A DNA stretch of 64,000 nucleotides from Cepaea nemoralis (lineage: Eukaryota; Mollusca; Gastropoda; Stylommatophora; Helicidae): assembly GCA_014155875.1 (NCBI GenBank), contig JACEFZ010018348.1, positions 271,001 through 335,000 on the forward strand. Reading direction: 5' to 3'. The notes below the pieces were generated by a model. The model searched no databases, was not told the origin of the DNA, and saw only the letters and a program-made list of their open reading frames with translations. The translations under genes were made by a program, and so were the position numbers. Position 1 is the stretch's first letter; each line of letters begins with the position of its first letter. Below are positions 31,030 through 41,197 of the stretch, one piece after another.

Positions 31030-32410
31030 GTTCTATGCTTGTACAGTGAAAATATTTTCAGAAATATAGAAGATATTGAAGGAATAAACATTGGGGGACG
31101 ATACATCAACAACATTAGATATGCAGATGATACAGTCTTGATTGCAGACAATGAACAGGACCTGCAAAATTTAGTAGATGCGGTTGTTGCACACAGTGAA
31201 CACCTAGGGTTAGAACTGAATATTAAGAAGACACAGATTATAGTCGTCACTGGGAAGAATGAAATACCACAATGTGATATATAAGTAAATGGGCATATTC
31301 TGAAGTAAGTGAATCGATATAGTTATCTCAGCACAGTCATAACATCTGATGGGAGATGCCTTGAAGAGATTAGAACAAGAATTGCCATTGCGAAGGTAGC
31401 CTTTTGCAAGATGAAAAACAAACTGACCAATAACAAGATATCAATTGAAACGAGAAAAAGAGTGTTGAAGTGCTACATAGAACCTATACTTTTGTATGGA
31501 TGTGAAGCGTGGACAATAAGCAGTCAAGCTGAAAAACAGCTAATGGCTGTGGAAATGTGGTTTCTGAGGAAAATGTAGAGAATACCACGGATAGACAGAA
31601 AAACCAATGAACAAGTCGTTCAAGAAACAAATGATCGTAAACTGATTAGAGATATTAGTCATAGTCAAAATTTTCTGGGCATGTTAACCCTACCAGACCG
31701 CTGTACCAATTTTTCGATAATTTCCTAATCTGCCACTATACCGCTGAACCTAATTTTCAGTATTTTGCCTAAAACGTGAAAAAAAATGCGTCACAAACTA
31801 AAAATAACCAACCAATCGTGGTCAAACCTCATGGTTAGCCATTGCAAATGTCTGCTACCATATGATTGAATTGACTTTGTGTGGTTTATGAAAAAATTCT
31901 GAAAATTCACAATGAAACGAGCAGCTGATAAACCAAGCACTTCATCAAGAAAGCGAAGTAGGCCTAGGCTTTTCACAGTCCAACCGGTGATCGATATTTT
32001 GGTTTATTCAGACTGGATTGGCACACAAATGTGGAATATTGGCGCTAGATGAAAGGCAGACCTATTTTCTACAATGTCTCCAAGTTACATCTTATTCTAA
32101 AAACTTGTTTGCATGTAACTAACTATATTATGTTGGTTTTTTTTCTCTTTAATGCTCAGAAGCCCAGGTAATAGGGACAGTTAGGTTCAGGGCCTCAGGT
32201 TTTGTAGGGTTAAGAGAAGAAATGAATTGGAGAACTTGGTGACAACTGGCAAGGGAAGAGACCAAGCGGAAGACTGAGAAGTAAATACCTGGATGGCTTG
32301 GCCATGTGGCATGGTCGAGACAGGAACACAGAGCTGATCCACGACTCTGGTGATCAAGTGACATGGGAGTACATGACCACTCACATTTATCGGCATGGCA
32401 CATGATGTAT
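31030..32410 (+). pseudogene. LINE RT C-terminal region, family A copy with piggyBac insert
   Basis: It starts NIFRNIEDIEGINIGG, then INNIRYADDTVLIADN (YADD catalytic motif) and LGLELNIKKTQ. A TAA and a TAG interrupt around 31283-31307. It continues with RYSYLSTVITSDGRCLEEI and FLRKM, with another stop at 31577. The coding sequence is cut at 31684 by a TTAA-flanked insertion and resumes at 32214 with the basic tail (GKGRDQAED... in shifted frame; nucleotide match to 5345-5550). It is a decayed copy close to the one at 4845-5550. Confidence 0.85.
31688..32209. mobile_element. piggyBac-type MITE 1 (522 bp)
   Basis: Flanked by TTAA on both sides (31684-31687, 32210-32213). Inverted ends CCCTACCAGACC and (reverse complement) CCCTACAAAACC. 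The homologous LINE at 4845-5550 shows the empty site (CATGTTATGAGAAG against CATGTTAA...TTAAGAGAAG). A short plus-strand frame from 31914 (KRAADKPSTSSRKRSRPRLF) may be the start of a deleted transposase. Confidence 0.9.
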
Positions 32411-32687
32411 GGATGGATGTTTGGGTAGCTGTACCTCTAGAAGTATTTGAGACTGTTGTGGCCAAGTCATGGAATACTTCAGTGCAAATAATATGCTCTA
32501 TAAATTTCTCTGTTGAAAGAGGAAATAATGATGAGAAAGTAAACATATCACTCCCATCTAATAATAATATGGCCTTCTGTATGTCAACATCTTTATTATT
32601 TCACACCCATAAGACATTATCAATGATTTGACTTTTTCTGTTGTTCTGGCATTAACATATTTGGTTTTCAATGGTGTATTTATACAG

Positions 32688-32963
32688 GCTTACTCAGCAG
32701 TCCTTCCTGACAGCAATCTGAAACCTCTGGCTATTTCCAAAGCCAAAGAGTATAGAACTACAAACTCAGCATCTCAGAAAAAGCCACATATCAAACTGAA
32801 ACCAAAGTTTGAAAGAATTATGAAGAAGCTTCGCAAAGGAGTTGACCACTGGGCAGAGTACCATTTAGATGACTTGGAGACAGAACTGGCTATAAGGCAC
32901 AGGTACAACCCCCGCAGACAGATATGGATCCAGGATCATGTCTTGGTTAAAATGGAGAAAAAG
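32688..32963 (+). CDS. EEF2K: Eukaryotic elongation factor 2 kinase, calmodulin-binding/alpha-kinase start exon
   Basis: The exon lies between acceptor TTTATACAG and donor GTATTG; 92 codons, phase 0 at both ends, in phase with 30106-30333. The stretch KFERIMKKLRKGVDHWAEYH, then LDDLETELAIRHRYNP and WIQDHVLVKM, matches the calmodulin-binding segment and the lead into the alpha-kinase domain of eEF2K (pattern K-x-DPWAEFHLED...ERATRHRYN...DDEVLIKM). The next expected exon, with the GAMRECFR nucleotide-binding region, is not found in the remaining 31 kb. Either a very long intron or a broken locus follows. No stop or frameshift is seen in the exon, which supports a live gene. Confidence 0.85.
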
Positions 32964-33006
32964 GTATTGTTTCCTCACATTTATTATTATCTTAGGTAAT
33001 TTATTT

Positions 33007-33255
33007 GGCCGGTCTCTGTGGCCAAAGGCTTGCGAATGCGGTTCGTGAGCTGCTTACCAGGCGTTCGAAACGCAGCCGCGACCGATTTTTTTTCAGCAGA
33101 CCATGTCGCGTTGTGTTATAACGTGTTAGTATGGGAACCGGTCGTTCAGAAAGCTATGGCAAAATATTGAACATAAAATTTACCTAGTACATCAACGGCA
33201 GCTGAAAAATACTGGTGTTAACGTTCTGCAAGGGATATGCAACATAAAAAAAAAT
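33007..33255 (+). mobile_element. SINE family S, diverged copy
   Basis: Head: GGTCTCTGTGGCCAAAGGCTT and GCGTTCGAAACGC (Pol III-like boxes). Body: CAGACCATGTCGCGTTGTG, GGTCGTTCAGAAAGCTATGG and AACGTTCTGCAAGGGATATG, then an A run. It is homologous to 59668-59895. A piggyBac element lies directly to its right. Confidence 0.65.
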
Positions 33256-33262
33256 TATTTAA

Positions 33263-33962
33263 CCCTTTACAGGGCGCACGTTTTTCCATTTGGCACCTCT
33301 GAACGGGCAAGTTTTCAGGTTTAGGGTTTTAGTTAGGGTAACGTTAGTAAAAACATCAAATCTAAGGTGTTAGTGAGAATATTTTTGTAAAAAAAAAAAA
33401 AATGAAGGAAAATTAATGCAGATTATTTTACTCATGTGTGAGATAAATAATCCAATAATGTTGCCGGTAATCCACACATGAACACAAATATTTACAAAAT
33501 ACAACATATTGTTTGTGATTGTCAGTCATCTATAAACTGTTTACAAATACTCTGCCAGCTGCTCAATTTCTTCAAAGTCTGAAAGATCCAAAGTGTTACA
33601 CTACTTACGCTAATATCACTGATATCTATCTCCGATTCATAGTAAACTTCATGCACTTCAATGTCACTTAAATTGAACCGAGCAAAATCTCCGCTATCAC
33701 TTGAAAAATCATCCAAATCCATTTTGAAAAACAAAACGTAAAAACTCTGAAAACTATTATTAAAAAATTTGGTCAAATTTAAAGAACACACTTGCAAATG
33801 GCAGCCACGTTATCAAGTTATTGACTACACCTGATGTAAACAATGGGAAGTCTCGCAGTCTTGTTGATCACATGTTTTCAGCTCTTAGTTATCATGGGCG
33901 CTTTTGGCCGTTTTGTCCGTTCAGTAGTACGGACGCTTTCAGCCGCTGTGCTCTGTAAAGGG
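33263..33962. mobile_element. piggyBac element 2, internally deleted (700 bp)
   Basis: TTAA duplications lie at 33259-33262 and 33963-33966. The ends are CCCTTTACAGGGCGCACG and (reverse complement) CCCTTTACAGAGCACAG, with 10 bp perfect. On the minus strand, 33722-33522 encodes an acidic N-terminus (MDLDDFSSDSGDFARFNLSD) of the type that starts piggyBac transposases. It stops after about 67 codons, so the DDE core is deleted. It could move only with help from a complete relative. Confidence 0.85.
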
Positions 33963-33966
33963 TTAA

Positions 33967-34115
33967 ACAATGCATAGTGGGTTTATGGTTGGCACATTCA
34001 CCTACGAGTACAGTGGATCTCGGTTTGATCCCCAGTAGTTCAAGGTTGTTTTTTTTTTCTGTTATGAATGCTCTCAGGTTAGGTACAGCGTAATAGTTTG
34101 GTGCAGCAGATCTGG

Positions 34116-34180
<65 letters not shown>
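33967..34180 (+). mobile_element. tRNA-like SINE with (TA)n
   Basis: TTATGGTTGGCACATTCACC and CTCGGTTTGATCCCC resemble A and B boxes. A T run and unrecognised body follow, then (TA)n at 34119-34180. Confidence 0.45.
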
Positions 34181-34182
<2 letters not shown>

Positions 34183-34299
34183 GCTGGTCATATTTTCCAT
34201 TGTGTCATTGTGGTCACTGAAAATAGGCTAGTAACATATCCCCAACATGTAATTGGGCTTATTTATTTTCACATAATTTCATTGGAGCATTAACAATGG

Positions 34300-35770
34300 G
34301 AATGGATTGACTGTGTCCTCAGAACAGAATTGCTATTACAAGGACTGCAGAAGACAGACATCAGAATGGCTGGCTATAGTCAGCTCGGTGAAGAAATGGA
34401 TGCTTGAGAAGAAAATGGGTCAGTATTGACTGTGAGTCAAATATAGTGCAAAGAGTTTGTTGGTGTTCTAAAGATGTAAAGGTCACATTATTCTTTGCAG
34501 TTGACCGAGACTGTGCACATTATACTTGAGTGCACACAAAATAAAGCACGCAGGAGGGTGTGGAGCCTCCTTGATTTTCCTACTGCAGGAGACCAGGATA
34601 TGCTGAGTGCAATGCCTACCTCCACGTCAGTGCCCACACAGCATTCACTGCACAATGAGGTCAAGAAAAATTAGGGCTGCGGGTTAAAAACGGATCAGGC
34701 CTAGAACATTATTAAGTAGATCTATTCACTCGAGGACTCTGAACCTGGGGAAAAATGGATACAAGTGCCAGTAGAATGCATTACATCCTTTCCATTGTAT
34801 GTCAGATTGGATAGGGAATGTAGGAAGTTCAGGCCCAGATATTTGAGAATTCTTAAGGTGATGTAGTCATCCACATAGATAGGTCTGTTGCTTGACTTGT
34901 GAGGGGCTCATTGGCTTTTACAGCTCAGGTCAGTGAGAGAGCTATGAAGAAAAACACCTTGACAACAAGTAGTAAGACAGTAGAGGTCATGGCAGTAACT
35001 AAAGCAATAGCTCATGGGCTCAGGTCGTAAGGAACCGTGAAAGAAGAATTCACCTTGACAGCTAGTAGTCTTGACTGTAGAGGTCATGGCAGCAATAGTT
35101 GGACTGGAGACCCAGGCATGCTAGCTCAGTAACTCGGTGAGTATTCTCAGGAAGATTGATATAAGCTGGGCTTGAAGATAGTGGGTGGAGTCTTTGAGGA
35201 GGTCAAAGTTGACAAAAATCAGCTTCAGTTTTGTGCCAGGAGATGTGTGTGTAAATTAAACAAAGCTGATAGGCTTGTGGGCGGGGTGGGCCTTCTGAGG
35301 AAAGCAGATGAGTAATGGGCCTGGTTGATATAATGAATGTCCTCAGAGAAGCTGTGCTGTTATATGAATTAAGTGATGACTAAACCTGCAACCTTGACCT
35401 GTAATAACGTCACATCAAAAGGAGTGAAGCCTGACAAGAGCATTATGCCGGAAGCCAAAGAAGATTAGTAAACCAACACAGAACTGGTATTGTCAGCCAC
35501 TACACCCTAAGGGAGGTATGGAGGAGGGGATCCTTCCTTTTCTTCATTACCCCTCCATCCAACCTCAAGAGAGAAATTATAATTAGGGCCTATCCCAGCC
35601 TCAGATTAATAATCCGGTGACCTAATCAGCCACCTTTCAGATATTAATCTGAAAAGGATTGTTATCCATAGGGATTATTGCAATATGATTGGAGGAGATC
35701 CGAACACTAATGGACTTAATAAATAGTTTGATATGCAGTAAGGATGATCTCTTGACTAATTGAACATACA
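34300..35770. other. Degenerate repeat-rich stretch
   Basis: Around 34490-34680 one frame reads ETVHIILECTQNKARRRVW, which resembles the terminal tail of RNase H-bearing LINEs (T-x-x-HILLEC). About 34890-35130 and 35690-35762 match the repeat at 925-1135. No complete gene is seen. Confidence 0.4.
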
Positions 35771-35996
35771 TATATTTCACATTGGTGGAAAAAACAAATG
35801 TGTTGCTTTTGTATTATTACAGTGTGATTGACCACTGAATATATACCAACAGCTTATAATGTACCTGGTTGAAAGAAAAATCCTTGTGTGTTCCTCAATT
35901 TCAGAATCTAGATTTGTCCAGTAAAGTGAACTTTCTTTGGAAGGTTTATACCATAATCAAGGGAGATAATCTGTTTAAAAGAGTCAGGTCTTAGAT

Positions 35997-36206
35997 ATGT
36001 CTGACCTACCGTATGACAGTAAACGGTACTACCTGCTTTCTGTTAGCGCAGAATGTTGGGCGGCGCTTACCAAACCCGACACCCCACATTGTGCTAACGG
36101 CTTCGGGTGGAAGAGCACAATTGTGAAGGTACAAGCCTTATCCTGGTGCGAGGAAATGCAATCTAAAGACAAAATGTCATGGCAGGGCATATTTAAACGC
36201 ACATAA
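35997..36206 (+). CDS. Unassigned 69-codon ORF
   Basis: Encodes ECWAALTKPDTPHCANGFGW in its middle and ends IFKRT before TAA. It is not recognised. Its stop lies within the first bases of a 128-bp repeat that flanks the LTR element to its right. The sequence just upstream has a possible acceptor (TCAATTTCAG at about 35904) followed by 30 open codons in another frame (LDLSSKVNFLWKVYTIIKG) and a stop. It could be an exon, a transposon piece or chance. It does not match the missing eEF2K kinase exons. Confidence 0.2.
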   Translation: MSDLPYDSKRYYLLSVSAECWAALTKPDTPHCANGFGWKSTIVKVQALSWCEEMQSKDKMSWQGIFKRT

Positions 36207-36319
36207 ACACTGTAATATGTTATCAGTTCTTGGACTGGCTTTTAAACTTCCTGATTGTTTGTTCAGTGATGCCTGTGTTTTCAGCTCATCTCCTAATGTT
36301 ACTTACAGGTTGTAGCATT
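36192..36319. repeat. 128-bp flanking repeat, left copy
   Basis: TTTAAACGCACATAAACACT through GGTTGTAGCATT. The same sequence, with one substitution seen (CGC to CAC), lies at 46146-46273 on the other side of the LTR element. Far longer than a normal LTR target duplication. Confidence 0.85.
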
Positions 36320-36559
36320 TGTAACAGTACAGGTACAGAGGATCAATAACCAAGTTCTAGTGTAGTTATTTCAAAAGGTTTATTAGTTCATAATAGGTCG
36401 CATAATTTTACAGACAGCACAAATATATGATGTTGCCTTGTCTCGGCTTTTGCTGTAACTCCTAAACAAAACAACCCACGTCACGGCTTGAGCATCGTTC
36501 GTATAGGATGCTCAACCGTGCCCCTAAGTTTGCACATAGATGTTACTCATTCTGTTACA
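36320..36559 (-). repeat. 3' LTR (240 bp), left
   Basis: Plus-strand ends TGTAACAG and CTGTTACA form perfect 8-bp terminal inverted repeats. It matches 45926-46145 closely (small indels: TTCATAAT/TTATGACATAAT and GCCCC/GCCC). Confidence 0.85.
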
Positions 36560-36573
36560 CCTCCCTTTCTTTA

Positions 36574-39164
36574 AAAAGACTTTTCTTCTTCAAAAGTCTT
36601 AACTCCTAACCCCCTTATTCTAAACACCCGATATTCTTTCTCCAAGCCGTCCCAAACTAACTCTATCTTAAGTAACTACCTTCACTTCTATTAATTCTCC
36701 ACTTGTCTCTTATCATTTGTCTCACATAGCAAATCATTATGAAGTTATATTTCTTCTTCGTTTCTGGCTCTTCAAAAAAAACATAACATAACATATATTA
36801 TTTACATATCCTATCACAAAAACCCCTTCTTGTATAGGTATCTATTATACCTCAATAATATTTAAATCTCATCATAACACATATGGGTACCTTTTTGAAA
36901 TACTTCTTCTCTTCATAAGCAATCCGCTTACCCCTTCTTATCACGATATCAAAAAAATTCAAAACGCTGTACTCTTCTGATACTACCTCAACTCCCTATT
37001 GTCATCACTAACCGTATTACCTCCACATTACTACTTTTCCACTTTCAACCAACCTGAAATCACTTGCACACGATAGGAAGACAAAGAATCGGTGCGCACC
37101 GGAGATTCAAAGAAGTAGAACTCTTCCTCACAAAAACCACACTCACCTAAATCACACACACCTTTACCCCCCTATGTCATCTGAGACTTTATGTAATAAA
37201 GTCTAAAACAATTATATCTTCTACAGTTCACTTATACCACTTATTATGGCAACAGTTTACGCTGCTATCTACAGCATCAAGCACCAACCATCAAAAATTT
37301 TATTCACTCCCAAATGTCTATATATTACAGACAGTACACAAATCAAAAAGGTCCATCATCCCTCAAGACCTCTTTCCCCATTATACACATCACCTCACAT
37401 AACTAATCTTCTCCTATACCTTACTCAGAATTCCCTCTTAATCTCGCCGAAAACTTCAGCAACCCACTAATGTCCATTTATTATGGGCATTTCTCCTGAA
37501 CCTCAATTTATGCCGTTATCAACAGCAACCATATACCGCCACTGAACTCATGTCTGTGACTGCCTGCAATCAACGTTATTCTTTCTCAGTCCAAATATTA
37601 CGGACCCCTAAAACCTCATGGCATTTTATCTCTGTTTGCTGTGAGCATTCCTTACTGACAATGTCCATTTCTCACTAACATACTTACTTCCCTTTACTAT
37701 TGTATCCACAGTATATAAAAAAAAACATGGGATTCAATTCATGTTTTTACTATTTGTCTTCACACTGTCTGGCGTAGCACGTTACCCACTTCTTCCTTTA
37801 CAAACCAGCCACCTCGTGTCTCTTATGAAAGTTCATCATGGCTCTAAATCCATGTTTACTTCCGACCCCATGGAAACCATGTTCTAAACTTTCCCCACAT
37901 TTACCCCACTGCTATATACGTTAGTCACGTTAATCTTTTATTCCCCAATATGGCATCTAATCCATATATATTCAATCAATGCTGACTTAATGCAGCTCCT
38001 ATTTTTAACTCTCGCAGAACCCCTTTTCTTGAGTAGTAACCCCATTTAAGTATGGCATATGTTTCCACAACTTCGCAGCCACTATATCATTAACCTCTCA
38101 ACGCTGACTATCACAGCAATCCCACCAACAGAATATACTCATAAACTTATTATTCACAAAGAGAATGTGTCTCTCTTCTAGTCCTCAGCAGTCTATTAAC
38201 CATTTTCTGAACGAAGGGTTTTATATAAAGCCCCATGTATTGCCTTTACTCTAGACAAAACCATAACTGTTTGTAAACTAAATTCTAACAACTTTTCAAC
38301 ATATTTGTAAACAAGGTAATTACTATTCAACATACAAGACAATTCAACCTAAATCATGATTTAAACGAAATGAAATTACAACAGAATATCATACCCCCCC
38401 CCCCCCCCCCCCCCCCCCAAGTTTTTAAATATTATTTCTCTTTCCCCATATCAAATAAAGGCATCAACTCATTCAAAGAAAAACATCTTTCTGAATAATA
38501 TAGCATACATCCTATCCATTGTTAGTCTCTTTTATGGACTAACAATAACTTATTTATCTATTTAAGAAAACTCAAGAAGTCAAATCATAAAATCAATTGG
38601 CAATAAAATTACAGTAAAAATATACCACACTCAAATTTACATCCATATTAGCTATCTTAGCACCTAAATATATAGTGTCATGTCTACTCCTCAAGACAAC
38701 TCATTATAAGTATCAATAAAACCCATTTTCTATAACAACCGTGTCATATACAGCTAATGTATTTCATCAACTATCACTTTCCTTTTTAAATCACCAAATT
38801 TTTATCTTGCTATCTGCAGCATTTTCTATCAATTTATCTCCCCTGTTTCCATTTCCTCAATAACTCCAAGTTTCTTTGAATAAGTGCTATCTCCACATCA
38901 ATATCTTCTTCCTCATGTAAAGAAATATTTTCTTCCATGCTACTATCTCTATTAGATTCTTAATTTTCATCCATTTCTTCTATGTCTTTTCACTACAACG
39001 GCTACTCTTATAACCGTAATAAAAACGCTCAATACTAGGCCAATTAACCTGCATTAATCCCCCCCCCCCCCCCCCCCAAAAAAAAAATATATATATATAT
39101 ATCTGTTACCTACAGACTATATTCTCATCCTAACGTAGAACATCTGTTCTCTCAACAAAAGTCA
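36574..39164 (-). other. Degenerate interior of the LTR element
   Basis: C/T- and A-rich, no recognisable polymerase motifs on either strand. Homopolymer C at 38394-38418 and 39059-39077, the latter followed by A and (AT)n. Confidence 0.45.
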
Positions 39165-40274
39165 TTAACCCTTTTAATGCTACGTAATTCTGAGTAGCGT
39201 CCCGCCCGGTGCTAAATACTTTCTCCGCCGACTGCCCCGCCTGTGCTAAATACTTTCTTGACCTCTAAGAAACTGGAAATGTCACGGCGGTATTGACCAT
39301 TTTTGTAACACCGGAAAATTTAAGCACTCCTAAACTGGGTAGGTTGGCACCATTGTTTGAACAAACACTTTTACAAAGAGATAAAACAACAAAATAGCTT
39401 ATTCATGTTTTAAAAATGTTTAGTTTAAAGTTATTTTAATTATATATAAATAATAATGTATTAATATTAAGATATTAGGTAAAAGATAGAAAAATTAAAA
39501 AAATAAAATGTAACAATATGGTGGAATGACGATGTTACAGAAGCAATAACAGAGAAAAATAAACTATTCACATTATTTTAAAATTCAAAAGATAATGTAG
39601 GTAAAGACCATGTTATAAAGGTAAGATTGATTGCATAGATTGGCATGAAAAGAATAATAATATATGAACCTATATTTCATATAAAAAAATAAAAGCAATG
39701 TATACAAATTGGCAAAGTGCTGTAAGATCAACACATGCCGACTTGTGAATAAAATAACATTCTCAGCAAACCATGAATCATAAGCATTACGTGAATTATT
39801 GTTTGCGGATGACCAAACTCTAATAAATTGAAACAAAATTTACAACATATAAATGCTCTCAATCACAAATAATATCTCATACCAACTATCACCCATACCC
39901 AAACACGCATACGTGTAATTAAACAATAAATTGCGTCTAATTAAGAGTATTTCGCGTCAACATTGTACTACCTATGTCAAACACACATATAATGTTGCCC
40001 AAGGCAGGAAGATACAAGGCTGCGAGATGCTATGTTTGAGAAAAGTGTAAGTAAAACAAGAGATTGTGTGAGAAATGCAATCATCAGAAACGTCATGGGG
40101 ATTTAATCATACACATATACATTGGATTTTAGCACAATCAGCCAGCAACTCTGGCCTACAACTGCCTATATAAAGGACACAGACAATCGGAAGACCAATA
40201 ACAAGATGGATTCATAGTGTAACGGAACATACGCAAAACAAGGAATGGAATGACAAGAAAAGAGCAAAGGAAAG

Positions 40275-40793
40275 TTAATAATTTAGTTGTTTGTGGAAGA
40301 CCCCGAAGCAAGGTACGACACAGAGAGGTACATCACAATCCTTGCACATATATCTTGATTCCCGTCGTTTTTTATTTTTAGAGCACACCACACACTTTCT
40401 TGTTGGCCCCTTCTTCTGTGACGTTGTGGACTCTATTGTAGATGGGAAATGACGATGTACCAATCGTAGTGGCAGATCTTCGCTCCTTCGTCCCCCTCCA
40501 CTCTTTCTTCTCTCCGTAGAATATTTTTGTAGAATTTCACGAATTAAAGATAAATGAAAATCAGCAAGAGGAATATCATTCTCACTGGACTCTGCTTCCG
40601 ATGATGATGAGGACGCAGGACTGGCAAATAACCTCTTTTCAGTTACGCCGGTTTTTTCTTTCGATGTAGATGGTTGCATGATCTCGTCATCTTCGTCGCT
40701 CATTTGGAATTCATCTTCACTGTCACTTCGTGAAAGAAACTCCATTAATTCTTCATCTATACGAACAGGTTTCTTCGCCATTTTATAAAACAA
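40275..40793 (-). CDS. piggyBac transposase derivative lacking the catalytic core (172 aa)
   Basis: The first about 85 residues are the acidic, serine-rich N-terminus (ELMEFLSRSDSEDEFQMSDE, PSTS). From about residue 82 the sequence is the transposase C-terminus: LSLIREILQKYSTE, LPLRLVHRHFPS, then a cysteine-rich zinc domain from about 131 (RKCVVCSKNKKRRESRYMC, CDVPLCVVPCFGVFH) to the stop. The whole DDE catalytic and insertion domains are missing in a clean in-frame junction. The C-terminal cysteine-rich domain of piggyBac binds the terminal repeats. This product might bind transposon ends without cutting, a possible inhibitor, though that is an inference. A second ATG at residue 5 (MAKKPVRI) is an equally likely start. 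Confidence 0.75.
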   Translation of the reverse strand: MFYKMAKKPVRIDEELMEFLSRSDSEDEFQMSDEDDEIMQPSTSKEKTGVTEKRLFASPASSSSSEAESSENDIPLADFHLSLIREILQKYSTERRKSGGGRRSEDLPLRLVHRHFPSTIESTTSQKKGPTRKCVVCSKNKKRRESRYMCKDCDVPLCVVPCFGVFHKQLNY

Positions 40794-40804
40794 TTATGTG
40801 AAAA

Positions 40805-40876
40805 GCACAAATACTCTATCACAAACGCGCACAAATACTCTATCACAAACGCGCACAAATACTCTATCACAAACGC
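40805..40876. repeat. 24-bp triplicate just upstream of the piggyBac ORF
   Basis: Three head-to-tail copies of GCACAAATACTCTATCACAAACGC, the last followed by GGGG. It begins 12 bases upstream of the ORF start, in its putative leader. Confidence 0.95.
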
Positions 40877-41197
40877 GGGGGTATTATAAAACCAGTACAC
40901 CGTAGAGATTAAAACGAACAAAACAGGCCTGTTGCTGGTGAAGCTGCCTAAACAACACATTATCAGCACACTAACGCCTGTTGAGCCTGTGAAATAGGTC
41001 ATTTGGATCTAAAAATAGGTAACCTTTGTGCCCCATTCATAAACGCTTGAAAACGGCTATAGCCTTCTTCTATAGATGTTATAAACGGGTTAGCTCGTCC
41101 ATAGCACCAGGGGGACAGATTATGGGAGGTGAGTCAACTCGTCAACAGCATCGTACCGCGATACTACTTAACTCGTCTATAGCCGCGAAAGGGTTAA

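Larger units (their letters stand above)
39169..41193 (-). mobile_element. piggyBac element 3 (2025 bp) with transposase derivative
   Basis: TTAA duplications at 39165-39168 and 41194-41197. Ends CCCTTTTAATGCTACG and (reverse complement) CCCTTTCGCGGCTATAG. Subterminal words related to TCGTCTATAGC recur near the right end (41050-41185). It carries one intact short ORF on the minus strand (40275-40793). It is nested inside the LTR element, so it is younger than that insertion. Confidence 0.85.

Noticed and set aside
35997..36206. Next eEF2K exon
   Set aside because: No resemblance to the expected GAMRECFR nucleotide-binding region; phase and sequence do not fit.
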